A stretch of 64,000 bases of DNA, taken from positions 186,001 to 250,000 of the forward strand of contig CAWBTF010000012.1 of the NCBI GenBank assembly GCA_963791595.1, in the 5' to 3' direction. The notes under the pieces were generated by a model. It searched no databases and was not told where the DNA came from. It was given only the letters and a program-made list of their open reading frames with translations. This DNA comes from JAEMQF01 sp963791595. GTDB taxonomy: Bacteria; Pseudomonadota; Gammaproteobacteria; Burkholderiales; Burkholderiaceae_C. The stretch's first letter is position 1. Every line of letters begins with the position of its first letter. The translations under genes and the position numbers were made by a program. Positions 1 to 8,337 of this stretch are shown here, in pieces.

Positions 1-53
1 GTTGAATCCCAGGTTCAGCATGAAGCGAGGGCCACATTGAGTGCCAATTGAAA

Positions 54-85
54 GAGGGTTAGCAGGTTCCCACCCGCTAACCCTC
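54..85 (+). terminator. Inverted repeat upstream of gltI, possible terminator of an upstream gene
   Basis: Ten-base arms (54-63 and 76-85, gagggttagc / gctaaccctc) pair perfectly around a 12-nt loop. No clear T-run follows, so a rho-independent terminator is only a possibility. The stretch 86-264 holds no convincing gene; a TAGAAT hexamer at 222-227 is a candidate -10 element for gltI. Confidence 0.4.
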
Positions 86-264
86 TACAGATTCTGGTGA
101 CGATTCTATTACAGCGACCGGGCGGATTCGCGGTGCGCGCCATGGGGCGGGCAGGAAGCTTGCGCCGTCCTTCAAGACCGCTCCAAGGGGTTCCACTCGG
201 TTCCGCTTCGGGTTCAATCCCTAGAATTCACCCGTTTCGCTTCACAACCCGTGCTGGAGAACCC

Positions 265-1179
265 ATGATCAAGTCATCGCTCGCAAGTGCAGCGCTGCTG
301 GCTGCCGCTATCGCTACCCAAGGCAGCGCTCAGGCCCAAGCCACCGACACCCTGAAGAAGTTCAAGGACACCGGAACCGCGACGATGGGCGTGCGCGAAT
401 CGTCGGGGGCGTTGAGTTTCACGCTGGGCGACGGCAAGTACGTCGGCTTTCACGTCGAGGTCTGCCAGCGCGTGCTGGCCGACATTCAGAAGTCGCTGGG
501 CCTGGCGAAGCTGGACGTGAAGTACCAGCCGGTCACGTCGCAGAACCGCATTCCCCTGGTGCAGAACGGCACCGTGGACATTGAATGCGGCTCGACGACG
601 AACAACGCGACGCGCCAGAAAGACGTGGCGTTCGCTCCGACCACCTATGTGGAAGAGGTGCGCATCGCGGCGAAGGCCAATTCGGGCATCACGTCGATCG
701 GCCAGCTCAACGGCCGCAAAGTCGCGACCACCACCGGCACCACCTCCGTGCAGCACCTGCGCAAACACGAGCGTGCGACGGGCGTCAACTTCGACGAAGT
801 GTTCGGCAAGGACCACGCCGACAGCTTTCTGCTGCTCGAATCGGGCCGCGCCGATGCCTTCGTGATGGACGGGCAAATCCTCGCCGGGCTCATCTCCAAG
901 TCGAAGGCGCCAGCCGACTACAGAATCGTCGGCGAAGTGCTGTCAGTCGAGCCCATCGCGATCATGTACCGCAAAGACGACGCCGGCTTCAAGAAGGCGG
1001 TGGACGACAGCGTGCGCGCGATGATGCGCTCGGGCGAAATTGCCAAGCTTTACGACAAGTGGTTCCTGCAAGCGATCCCACCCAGCAACACCAAGGTCGG
1101 CCTGCCCCTGTCGGAAGCCACCAAGGCCGCCTGGGCAGCGCCGAACGACAAGCCGATGGAAGACTACGCGAAGAAGTGA
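265..1179 (+). CDS. gltI: Glutamate/aspartate ABC transporter, periplasmic binding protein
   Basis: This 304-aa protein is the solute-binding subunit of a polar amino acid importer, probably for glutamate and aspartate. Residues 1 to about 26 form a Sec signal peptide ending in SAQAQA. The rest is a family 3 binding protein with the characteristic stretch RDxAF-like (RQKDVAFAPTTY) and a C-terminal YDKWF segment. I chose ATG 265 because a GGAGA Shine-Dalgarno lies at 255-259 and the signal peptide starts there; the frame stays open upstream to about 97 but that part is not protein-like. It heads the gltIJKL operon, whose permeases and ATPase follow directly. The substrate is inferred from the similarity of the whole operon to Gln/Glu/Asp systems. 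Confidence 0.93.
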   Translation: MIKSSLASAALLAAAIATQGSAQAQATDTLKKFKDTGTATMGVRESSGALSFTLGDGKYVGFHVEVCQRVLADIQKSLGLAKLDVKYQPVTSQNRIPLVQNGTVDIECGSTTNNATRQKDVAFAPTTYVEEVRIAAKANSGITSIGQLNGRKVATTTGTTSVQHLRKHERATGVNFDEVFGKDHADSFLLLESGRADAFVMDGQILAGLISKSKAPADYRIVGEVLSVEPIAIMYRKDDAGFKKAVDDSVRAMMRSGEIAKLYDKWFLQAIPPSNTKVGLPLSEATKAAWAAPNDKPMEDYAKK

Positions 1180-1288
1180 ACCCGGCTGCGCGCTGCAGCG
1201 CGCAGCGAGCCTGAGGTAAGCCCCAGGTCCACCTGACCTGGGCGCGGCTTATGCTGCACTGTCGGCAGCGTGCCGACAGGAGGTGGCC

Positions 1289-1993
1289 TTGGGCAAGTGG
1301 GATTGGCAGATCTTCCTGCAAGACACTGGGGGCGGACAGACCTACCTGGAGTGGATGTTCAGCGCCTGGGGCTGGACGCTCTCGGTCGCGCTCTGCGCTC
1401 TGGTCGTGGCGCTGTCGGTCGGCTCGCTGATGGGCATTCTGCGCACCGTGCCGAACAAGTGGCTGGTGGCGCTGGGCACGTCCTGGACCGAGCTGTTCCG
1501 CAACATTCCGCTGCTGGTCCAGATCTTCCTCTGGTACCACGTCATCCCGTCGATCTTCCTCACGCTGCGCGGCGTGCCGAGCTTCGTGCTCGTCGTGTTC
1601 GCGCTGGGCTTTTTCACTTCCGCGCGGATTTCGGAGCAGGTGAAAGCCGGCATCCAGGCTCTGCCCAAGGGCCAGCGCTACGCCGGCCTGGCGATGGGAT
1701 TGACGCTGCCGCAAACCTACCGCTACGTGCTGCTGCCGATGGCGTTTCGCATTGTCATTCCGCCGCTCACGAGCGAGTCGATGAACATCATCAAGAACTC
1801 GTCGGTCGCGTTCGCGGTCAGCATCGCCGAGCTGACGATGTTCGCGATGCAGGCGCAAGAGGAAACATCGCGCGGCATCGAGGTCTACCTTGCCGTGACG
1901 GGCCTGTACTTCGTGTCGGCCTTCGCGATCAACCGACTCGCGCTGTTCATCGAGCAACGCGTGCAGGTGCCCGGCATGATCGGTGCGAAGTGA
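1289..1993 (+). CDS. gltJ: Glutamate/aspartate ABC transporter, permease GltJ
   Basis: Inner-membrane permease of the HisM/GltJ family, 234 aa from TTG 1289. It has several hydrophobic spans and the EAA loop typical of the family (EQVKAGIQALPKGQRYAG), which contacts the ATPase. The start is unusual. The strong Shine-Dalgarno AGGAGG at 1278-1283 is 5 nt from TTG 1289. The in-frame GTG at 1283 overlaps the Shine-Dalgarno itself, so TTG is the better choice. No ATG exists near the N-terminus. It ends 10 nt before the gltK ATG, which suggests translational coupling. Confidence 0.92.
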   Translation: MGKWDWQIFLQDTGGGQTYLEWMFSAWGWTLSVALCALVVALSVGSLMGILRTVPNKWLVALGTSWTELFRNIPLLVQIFLWYHVIPSIFLTLRGVPSFVLVVFALGFFTSARISEQVKAGIQALPKGQRYAGLAMGLTLPQTYRYVLLPMAFRIVIPPLTSESMNIIKNSSVAFAVSIAELTMFAMQAQEETSRGIEVYLAVTGLYFVSAFAINRLALFIEQRVQVPGMIGAK

Positions 1994-2003
1994 CGGGGCC
2001 GGC

Positions 2004-2675
2004 ATGAACCTGAACCTCGATTTCGCCTTCCTCAACTGGGGTGTGATTTCCAGTTTCATCGCCAAGGGCTTCATCTTTTCGGTGCAGCTCACGCTCGTCG
2101 CGATGATCGGCGGCATCGCGCTGGGCACGGTGCTCGCGCTGATGCGGCTGTCGGGCATCAAGTGGCTGGTGCTGCCGGCGGCGTTCTACGTGAATACGCT
2201 GCGCTCGATTCCGCTCGTGATGGTGATTCTGTGGTTCTTCCTGCTGATCCCGCTGCTGATCGGCCGGCCAATGGGCGCCGAGCTGAGCGCCGTGATCACG
2301 TTCACCGTGTTCGAGGCGGCGTACTACTCCGAGATCATGCGCGCGGGCATTCAGAGCGTGCCCAAGGGCCAGGTCTACGCCGGCTATGCGGTGGGCATGA
2401 CCTATGGGCAGTGCATGCAACTCGTGGTGCTGCCCCAGGCTTTCCGCAACATGCTGCCGGTGCTGCTGACGCAGACCATCATCCTGTTCCAGGACACGTC
2501 GCTCGTTTACGCCATCGGTGCCTACGACCTGCTGAAGGGATTCGAGGTCGCCGGCAAGAACTTCAACCGCCCGGTCGAGACCTACCTCGTCGCCACGGTT
2601 GTCTATTTCATCATCTGCTTCAGCCTGTCGATGCTCGTGCGCCGGCTGCAGCAGAAGATTCAGATCATTCGCTAG
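2004..2675 (+). CDS. gltK: Glutamate/aspartate ABC transporter, permease GltK
   Basis: Second permease of the importer, 223 aa, paralogous to GltJ. It begins with about 15 polar residues, then membrane spans, an EAA-type loop (RAGIQSVPKGQVYAG) and a C-terminal span. ATG 2004 follows the gltJ stop by 10 nt. The two permeases are expected to form the heterodimeric channel energised by GltL. Confidence 0.92.
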   Translation: MNLNLDFAFLNWGVISSFIAKGFIFSVQLTLVAMIGGIALGTVLALMRLSGIKWLVLPAAFYVNTLRSIPLVMVILWFFLLIPLLIGRPMGAELSAVITFTVFEAAYYSEIMRAGIQSVPKGQVYAGYAVGMTYGQCMQLVVLPQAFRNMLPVLLTQTIILFQDTSLVYAIGAYDLLKGFEVAGKNFNRPVETYLVATVVYFIICFSLSMLVRRLQQKIQIIR

Positions 2676-2702
2676 CGCAGTACTGAGCCCGGGGTGCAGA
2701 CC

Positions 2703-3437
2703 ATGATCGCCATCCAGAACGTCAGCAAGTGGTACGGCAGCTTTCAGGTGCTGACCGACTGCACCACCAAGATCGAGAAGGGTGAAGTCGTCGTCGTGTG
2801 CGGCCCGTCGGGCTCGGGCAAGAGCACGCTGATCAAGACGGTGAACGCGCTGGAGCCGATTCAGAAGGGCGACATCGTCGTCGACGGCATTTCGATCTCG
2901 GACGCCAAGACCAACCTGCCCAAGCTGCGCTCGCGCGTGGGCATGGTGTTCCAGCACTTCGAGCTGTTCCCGCACCTCACCGTGACGGAGAACCTCACGC
3001 TCGCGCAGATCAAGGTGCTGGGCCGCAATCAGGACGAGGCCAAGACGCGCGGCCTGAAGATGCTCGACCGCGTGGGCCTGATGGTGCAGAAGGACAAGTA
3101 CCCCGGTCAGCTGTCCGGCGGCCAGCAGCAGCGCGTGGCGATCGCGCGCGCGCTGTCGATGGACCCGATCGTGATGCTGTTCGACGAACCTACCTCGGCG
3201 CTGGACCCTGAGATGGTGGGCGAAGTGCTCGACGTGATGGTGCTGCTGGCGAAGGAAGGCATGACGATGATGGTCGTGACCCACGAAATGGGCTTCGCCA
3301 AGCGCGTCAGCCACCGCGTGATCTTCATGGACGCGGGCAAAATCGTCGAGGACTGCAGACAACAAGAGTTCTTCGGCGACCCCGACGCGCGCTCGCCGCG
3401 GGCGAAGGAATTCTTGTCGAAGATCCTTCAACACTGA
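2703..3437 (+). CDS. gltL: Glutamate/aspartate ABC transporter, ATP-binding protein
   Basis: Cytoplasmic ATPase of the importer, 244 aa. Walker A is GPSGSGKST near residue 35, the ABC signature is LSGGQQQR, Walker B ends in MLFDEPTSALDPE, and the switch histidine is in VVTHEMGFA. The start MIAIQNVSKWYG matches the GltL/GlnQ family, so ATG 2703 is preferred over the in-frame GTG at 2694. A terminator follows about 30 nt after the stop and closes the four-gene operon. Confidence 0.95.
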   Translation: MIAIQNVSKWYGSFQVLTDCTTKIEKGEVVVVCGPSGSGKSTLIKTVNALEPIQKGDIVVDGISISDAKTNLPKLRSRVGMVFQHFELFPHLTVTENLTLAQIKVLGRNQDEAKTRGLKMLDRVGLMVQKDKYPGQLSGGQQQRVAIARALSMDPIVMLFDEPTSALDPEMVGEVLDVMVLLAKEGMTMMVVTHEMGFAKRVSHRVIFMDAGKIVEDCRQQEFFGDPDARSPRAKEFLSKILQH

Positions 3438-3464
3438 GCGCGTTGATGCGGCGCTGCAAGGAGA

Positions 3465-3499
3465 AACGGCCTGCATCGCTGCGGGCCGTTCGCATTTTT
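3465..3499 (+). terminator. Rho-independent terminator of gltIJKL
   Basis: Stem AACGGCC (3465-3471) and GGCCGTT (3484-3490) with a 12-nt loop, followed by a five-T run at 3495-3499. It lies directly downstream of gltL. The T-run abuts the 3' end of the tRNA gene on the other strand. Confidence 0.75.
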
Positions 3500-3574
3500 G
3501 GCTCCTCGACCTGGGCTCGAACCAGGGACCTACGGATTAACAGTCCGGCGCTCTACCGACTGAGCTATCGAGGA
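3499..3574 (-). tRNA. tRNA-Asn (anticodon GUU)
   Basis: On the minus strand a 76-nt cloverleaf can be read. The acceptor stem TCCTCGA pairs with TCGAGGA, the D-arm is AGCTCAGTCGGTAGAGC, the anticodon loop is CTGTTAA with anticodon GTT, the T-arm is CTGGTTCGAGCCCAG, and the encoded 3' end is GCCA. This is the standard bacterial tRNA-Asn pattern. It is 32 nt downstream of the TonB receptor stop on the same strand but has its own -10 element. Confidence 0.97.
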
Positions 3575-3584
3575 ACAGCCTCGA

Positions 3585-3613
3585 ATTATAGCCAGGGCCG
3601 CGAGCTTCAGAGA
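3585..3613 (-). promoter_or_regulatory. Promoter of tRNA-Asn
   Basis: A perfect TATAAT -10 hexamer lies at 3590-3585 on the minus strand, placing the start of transcription about 4 nt before the tRNA 5' end. The -35 at 17-bp spacing (TCTCTG) is weak. Confidence 0.6.
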
Positions 3614-5775
3614 TCGGCTTGCACCGACAGGCGCCAAGTGCGAGGGGCCAGAGGGAACAAGTACGCATGATTGAACTGGTAGGGCGACTCCTTCCAGGCG
3701 CGTGTGTCGGTCAGGTTGTCGACCCCAGCGCGCCACGTCCATCCGGTGGCGCCTACGCGCGTGTCCAAGCGCAGCGCGGCGTCGAACCGCGTGTAGCCAG
3801 GGATCGACGCGCTGTTGTCGGGCAGTACCTGCCGGCGCGACTCGCGCAGCGCGTTCGCTTGCACGCTCAAACCGGGGATGTCGGCGATCGTGTAGGCGAC
3901 CTGTCCCTTCAGGGTAAGCGCGGGAACGTTGGTGGGTTGCCGGCCATTCAGCCCGGGCTGCTGGCTGGCCTCGCGCCGCGAGCGCAGCCACTGGCTCGAG
4001 CCGCGCAGCCCCCAAGCGCCAAAGCGCCCGCCGCCGCTGAGCTCGAGGCCGCGGTGCCGCACGTTACCGTCGAGGGTTCGGGTGCACGAGTCAGCAACGT
4101 TGATGTCGCACGCACCAAAGTCGGCGAACGCCGGCCGCAGAATGTCGAAACCGATGGCAGTCCACTCGAACCGTTCGGTTGCGCCCTTGATTCCGCCTTC
4201 GATCTGCCAGCTCTTCAATGCTGGAAGGGCTTGTGCGCGGTTGGAGTACTGCGGCAAATTGGGCACCACCTCGGATTCAACGCCCTGCCCCCAGCTGGCG
4301 TAGAGCATGTGCTGCATGTCCAGCTGCTGACTCAACGCCACGAATGGCACGATCACGCTCTGCGCGTAGTCGGTGGGCTGTGACGCATCGGTGCCCACGC
4401 TGCCGCGCTGAAGTCGGGTGTGGCGCAAGCCGAGCCACAACGCCGTCGCCTCGGTCAAGCGCAGCACATCGCGTACGTGCAGCTCGGTCGAGCGCTCGTC
4501 GCGATTCATGTTGGCGATCGGCGTGCCGCCGGAGGCCGGCGCCTGCGCCGTGCCGCCGACATTGCCGGTGCCGGCGAACGCGAACAGCTGCGGGCCGAAG
4601 CGAGCTCGGAAGACCGAGCGCAGCAGCCCAGCTTGCAACTGGTGGCGCAGCGATCCGGTCATGAGACTTCCAGCCACCGATACATCAAGGGCATCGGTGT
4701 CGCGGCGCTCGCCGTCGCTGCGGAACTCGTACAGGTCCAGCGTACCGTCGGGGCAATAGCGGTCCGGGTAGTAGGTGCCGGTGGGCACCGGATTCGGGTC
4801 GCTGCAACCAAAGGGAAAAGCGATCCGATCGTCGCTGCGCAGCCGCTGGATCGCTGCATGCACGGTCACCGACCAATCGGCATCGAGGCGCTGCGTGACG
4901 CGCAGCGATGCACTGTTGCCGTCGAGCACAACCGGCAAGCTCCACGCCTGGTTGTTGATGTTGATGCGCGGATCGATGCCGCGCGCATCGGGCACGGAGT
5001 TGCCCAACAGGCTGAAACCCGGCACGCTGGGTTGCGAGCGCCGGCTCGATTCGCCTTCCAGCTCGACGCGGGTCGCCGCGCTGGGCTTCCATTCGCCGGC
5101 CAGCGCCAGCGATGCGCTGCGACCCTGGGCCCCGAGAACGACGGGCTCGAGGCTCGCCGCGGCGGCGTTCAGGCGAACACCCAACGATTCGTTGTCGCCG
5201 AAGCGGCGGCTCAAGTCGACTGAAGCGTAGGCACTCGCCCGTTCGCGCCATTCCAGGCTTGCACTGCTCAGCGGCGCGTCGCTGGGCCGCTTCACGACAT
5301 AGTTCACCAGCCCACCCGGAGCGCTCGTGCCGGCCTGCATGCCGCTGAGCCCCATCAGAACTTCGATGCGCGCCTTGTTGTCCAGCGCAATCGACGTTTC
5401 GGCGTTGATGGGCAAGCCATCGCGTCGGTAGTTGCGGCGGTTGTCGAGCACAAAGCCGCGCACGGTGAGGAAGTCCCAGTAGCCTTCGGCGTTGTACGCA
5501 TCACCCAGTGCGGCCTCCAGCCCGAGCAGGCTGGACAACCGGTGTGCGCCACTGTCCTTGGCCTGATCCGCGCTGAGCACGCTGGCCTGCATCGGGATGC
5601 GCGCAAGCGGCAGCTCGCCCCAGCCCGCGACGCCAAGGTTCGTCGCCGCGCGGCCCGTCACGACGACGGGTGCGAGCTGCGTGGCATCGTTTTGCGCCGC
5701 GGCGTTCAATGACAAACTGCCGGCGAGCAGCGTGACGAGCGTCGCGCGCGGAAGGTTTGATTCGAGCAAAGCCAT
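3607..5775 (-). CDS. TonB-dependent outer-membrane receptor, probably for thiamine or a precursor
   Basis: A 722-aa outer-membrane receptor of the FhuA/siderophore-receptor type. It has a signal peptide ending near AAAQ, a TonB-box-like PVVVTG just after it, and a plug domain with the FLTVRGF and GGLVNYVVKRP blocks (about residues 60-170). The remainder is a long barrel with alternating aromatic and polar residues. By sequence it resembles siderophore receptors, but a complete TPP riboswitch precedes it, so the likely cargo is thiamine or a related pyrimidine or thiazole. ATG 5775 is preferred; an in-frame GTG lies at 5787. The protein ends in VQADL rather than the usual terminal phenylalanine. 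No TonB/ExbBD or thiamine permease gene is adjacent. Confidence 0.85.
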   Translation of the reverse strand: MALLESNLPRATLVTLLAGSLSLNAAAQNDATQLAPVVVTGRAATNLGVAGWGELPLARIPMQASVLSADQAKDSGAHRLSSLLGLEAALGDAYNAEGYWDFLTVRGFVLDNRRNYRRDGLPINAETSIALDNKARIEVLMGLSGMQAGTSAPGGLVNYVVKRPSDAPLSSASLEWRERASAYASVDLSRRFGDNESLGVRLNAAAASLEPVVLGAQGRSASLALAGEWKPSAATRVELEGESSRRSQPSVPGFSLLGNSVPDARGIDPRININNQAWSLPVVLDGNSASLRVTQRLDADWSVTVHAAIQRLRSDDRIAFPFGCSDPNPVPTGTYYPDRYCPDGTLDLYEFRSDGERRDTDALDVSVAGSLMTGSLRHQLQAGLLRSVFRARFGPQLFAFAGTGNVGGTAQAPASGGTPIANMNRDERSTELHVRDVLRLTEATALWLGLRHTRLQRGSVGTDASQPTDYAQSVIVPFVALSQQLDMQHMLYASWGQGVESEVVPNLPQYSNRAQALPALKSWQIEGGIKGATERFEWTAIGFDILRPAFADFGACDINVADSCTRTLDGNVRHRGLELSGGGRFGAWGLRGSSQWLRSRREASQQPGLNGRQPTNVPALTLKGQVAYTIADIPGLSVQANALRESRRQVLPDNSASIPGYTRFDAALRLDTRVGATGWTWRAGVDNLTDTRAWKESPYQFNHAYLFPLAPRTWRLSVQADL

Positions 5776-5837
5776 CGTGTCACTCACGGTTTCGATGGCA
5801 GGTCGGCTGGAATCGGAGGCTGCCGCAGAGCGCGGCG

Positions 5838-5933
5838 CACCGGAACAAGCTTCCCTGCGCGAGGATTACCTCAATCAGGTTCAAAGGGACTTTCTCAGTC
5901 GAGCGGTCGGTCAAACGGCCCAACACCCCTAGC
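5838..5933 (-). promoter_or_regulatory. TPP (THI-box) riboswitch upstream of the TonB receptor
   Basis: Read on the minus strand, the leader contains the conserved THI-box blocks in order: AGGGGTG, CTGAGA (plus-strand 5893-5898), CCCTTTGAACCTGAT, GGTAATCC and GCGCAGGGAA. These form the two helical arms that bind thiamine pyrophosphate. It ends about 60 nt before the receptor start, room for a translational or terminator switch. A CATAAT hexamer (plus-strand 5963-5968) overlapping the stop of the upstream gene could be its -10. Confidence 0.93.
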
Positions 5934-5963
5934 GGATGCAGCGCACTCGGCGCCGCGAAGGAA

Positions 5964-7035
5964 TTATGGCAGGGTCGGTGGGCTCACCCCCAACAGCTTG
6001 TGCAGCCGCGTGCTCGTCGTCGTGTACTGGAGTTGAATCGGCTGCTCGGGGAAAACGTAGCGCGCCGCGCCGAATGCGGCCAGCGCGGCCTCGTGAAAGC
6101 CGCAGAGGATCAGCTTCTTCTTACCGGGGTAGGTGTTGACGTCGCCCACTGCAAAGATGCCCTGAGTGCTGGTCTCGAACTTCTCGGTGTCCACCGCGAT
6201 CTGCTTGCGTTCGAGCGCCAGGCCCCAATCGGCGATCGGGCCGAGCTTCGGGCTGACGCCCATGCGCACGAGCAGGATGTCGACGGCGACCCGGCGGGTC
6301 TCGCCATCCGGGCCGAGAACCGTGACGGCGCTCAGCCGCCCCGCCGTTTCTTCGACGGCCAGAGACCTGCCCGGCGAGGAACTGCACAGTGCCTCGTTCG
6401 CGCAGTTCGCTCAGACCCGCGATGCTCTTGGACGAGGCGTTGAAGCTGTCGCGCCGGTGAACCAGGGTGACTGGGGCGGCACCTCGCGGGCCGGTGGATG
6501 CACAGTGGATCGCTGCATCGAGCGCTTCGTCGCCCCCGCCGACGATCAGCAACTTCTTGCCGGCGCATTGCGCAAGCTCAGGCAATCGGTACAAGACCTG
6601 GGTCGAGTGGAACTTGTCCAGCCCTTCGACCTTCAACTGGCGCGGCTGAAACGAACCGACTCCGCCCGCAATGAAAACGGTCTTCGCGATGAAGCAGGTT
6701 CTGTTCGAGGTCTCGACATCGAACCGGCCATCGACGCGTGTGGCCACCCGCGTCACTTCTTGGTTCAGGTGCATCGGCACTTTGAACGGTTCAATCTGCC
6801 TGAGCAGGTTCGCCGTCAGCTCGCGGCCCGTGACCACTTGAATTCCCGGAATGTCGTAGATCGGCTTGTCGGCGTAGAGCTCGACGCACTGCCCGCCGGG
6901 CGCGGCAAGCGAGTCGACGATGTGCGCCCCGATTTCGAGTAGGCCGAGCTCGAAGGCCTGGAACAAACCAACCGGGCCGGCGCCGACGATGACGGCGTCG
7001 GTCTCGATCGGCGCGGCGCCTGGCGTTGACGTCAT
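5964..7035 (-). pseudogene. Ferredoxin-NADP+ reductase, thioredoxin-reductase-like type (frameshifted)
   Basis: The first 225 or so codons encode a TrxB-like flavoprotein with an FAD site (VIVGAGPVGLF), a GGQC-containing loop and an NADPH site (LLIVGGGDEALD). They lack the CxxC redox pair of true thioredoxin reductase, so this is the ferredoxin/flavodoxin reductase type. Near plus-strand 6359-6366 the frame breaks. Dropping one base from GGTCTCTGG restores a family-like continuation in another frame, including MRMGVSPKLGPI and the second FAD motif FAVGDVNTYPGK, ending at 5964. The full length would be about 356 aa. It lies 16 nt downstream of fdxA, its likely redox partner. Whether the break is real or a sequencing error cannot be decided here. 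Confidence 0.85.
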
Positions 7036-7051
7036 GCGCGCCGCACAGCCA

Positions 7052-7375
7052 CTACTTGATCAGCTCTTTGAGCTTGCCGGTGCGGTCTTTCCATTCGTCG
7101 GCGTCCGGCAACGGCGTCTTGCGCTTCGTGATGCTCGGCCACTTCTTGGCAAGGTCCACGTTCAGCTTGATCATGTGCTGCTGGTCGCCGGGAACGTCTT
7201 CCTCGGGAACGATCGCGTTGACCGGGCATTCGGGAATGCACACCGCGCAGTCGATGCACTCGTCGGGGTCGATCGTCAGGAAATTCGGCCCTTCGCGAAA
7301 GCAATCGACCGGACAGACGTCAACACAGTCGGTGTACTTGCAGCGGATGCACGATTCGAGGACGACGTGGGTCAT
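7052..7375 (-). CDS. fdxA: 7Fe ferredoxin FdxA
   Basis: A 107-aa soluble electron carrier with [3Fe-4S] and [4Fe-4S] clusters. The first binding region is CIRCKYTDCVDVCPVDC and the second is CIDCAVCIPECPV, followed by the long C-terminal helix common in proteobacterial FdxA. The start ATG 7375 gives the family N-terminus MTHVV. It is followed after 16 nt by the ferredoxin reductase gene and sits next to the sulfate reduction operon, so it is a reasonable electron donor for CysI or CysH, although that is inference. Confidence 0.95.
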   Translation of the reverse strand: MTHVVLESCIRCKYTDCVDVCPVDCFREGPNFLTIDPDECIDCAVCIPECPVNAIVPEEDVPGDQQHMIKLNVDLAKKWPSITKRKTPLPDADEWKDRTGKLKELIK

Positions 7376-7469
7376 GGGAGAAAACCGTTGAGTTGAGGGA
7401 GCCAGTTGCAATTGCCGCAGCACCGTCGGAACGCGTGGGCTCGCGCCGAGGAAAAGGCGAGCGCGAATT

Positions 7470-8240
7470 CTAGGGCTTGGTGCGGGCCACTCGCCTGGCA
7501 GGGTTGGCCACAGCGTCGGCACCGCTCGACACGCTTGGGTTCACGGATGCGACCGGCACCGCGCCGGCACCGACGACGACGACACTCGGGCGCCCGCTGT
7601 GCAACAGGCTCGCCTGGCCCAGCTGAGCGAGCACATGGTCCGAGCGCAGCTCGTCGGGCCAACCGGCGCGCGAGACCACGCTGACCGCCGTGTTTTCCGG
7701 CCATCCGGCGGCGATAAGGCGACGCGCCAGGCCACCGAGCTGCCGCCCGGCCATGTAGAACACCTCCGTGTCCGCCGTCCGGCCCGCGTGCAATTGCTTT
7801 TCGAGCGTCATTGCCGTGCTCAGGCTGACGCTGCGCCCGCGGCCACGCCGCGTGAGCGGGCGCCGCGTCGCCGCAGCCGCGGCGAGCGCCGCAGTGACGC
7901 CGGGCACGACGTCGAACTCGATGCCTGCCGAGAGCAGCGCCTCGATTTCTTCTTCCAGCCGGCCGAAGATGCTCGGATCACCGCCTTTGAGGCGAACCAC
8001 GAGGTCCGAGGCATCGGCGTGCTTGACCAGCAAGGCGTTGATCGCCGTTTGTCCCGTGCTGTGTGAGAAACCGCGTTTTCCCACATCGAACCATTGCGCG
8101 GCGGGTGCGAACTCGCGCAGCGCCGGGTCGGTGAGCGCGTCGAACAGCACGACCTGCGCCTTCGCGAGAAAGCGCGCCCCGCGCAGCGTGATCAAGTCGG
8201 CCGCGCCGGGGCCGGCGCCGATGAAGATGACTCTTCCCAT
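7470..8240 (-). CDS. cobA: Uroporphyrinogen-III C-methyltransferase (SUMT)
   Basis: A 256-aa SAM-dependent methyltransferase converting uroporphyrinogen III to precorrin-2, the first step to siroheme. Family blocks visible are VIFIGAGPGAADLITLRG at the N-terminus, VVRLKGGDPSIFGR, and VVPGVTAALAAAA. It corresponds to the C-terminal half of CysG; no dehydrogenase/ferrochelatase domain is attached. It is the last gene of the cys operon, 97 nt after cysN, so it most likely supplies siroheme for CysI. The C-terminal 25 residues are low-complexity and variable. Confidence 0.92.
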   Translation of the reverse strand: MGRVIFIGAGPGAADLITLRGARFLAKAQVVLFDALTDPALREFAPAAQWFDVGKRGFSHSTGQTAINALLVKHADASDLVVRLKGGDPSIFGRLEEEIEALLSAGIEFDVVPGVTAALAAAAATRRPLTRRGRGRSVSLSTAMTLEKQLHAGRTADTEVFYMAGRQLGGLARRLIAAGWPENTAVSVVSRAGWPDELRSDHVLAQLGQASLLHSGRPSVVVVGAGAVPVASVNPSVSSGADAVANPARRVARTKP

Positions 8241-8304
8241 GGCTCAATCAGCCCCTTGGATGTTCGCCCCCGGTCGCTTCGCGCCCGCCCCCCCGAGGGG
8301 GCGC

Positions 8305-8337
8305 GCAACCGTCTTGGGGCGGCCCGGCGACGGTTGC
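8305..8337 (-). repeat. Hairpin between cysN and cobA
   Basis: Nine-base arms GCAACCGTC (8305-8313) and GACGGTTGC (8329-8337) enclose a 15-nt GC-rich loop immediately after the cysN stop. A second G/C hairpin (CGCCCCC...GGGGGCG) lies just beyond at about 8286-8302. With no T-run these may be RNA-stabilising or attenuating structures rather than terminators. Confidence 0.5.

Noticed and set aside
97..264. N-terminal extension of gltI by 56 codons
   Set aside because: It lacks a Shine-Dalgarno and conserved residues; the signal peptide and GGAGA place the start at 265.
1947..3476. 509-codon open frame on the minus strand
   Set aside because: Antisense to gltK and gltL; histidine/arginine-rich composition typical of a shadow frame in high-GC DNA.
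6121..7035. Thioredoxin reductase
   Set aside because: The fold is similar but the CxxC redox motif is missing and the gene follows fdxA, so the ferredoxin reductase type is preferred.
8286..8337. Rho-independent terminator separating cysN from cobA
   Set aside because: Stable hairpins but no T-run on the minus strand, so cobA is kept in the operon.
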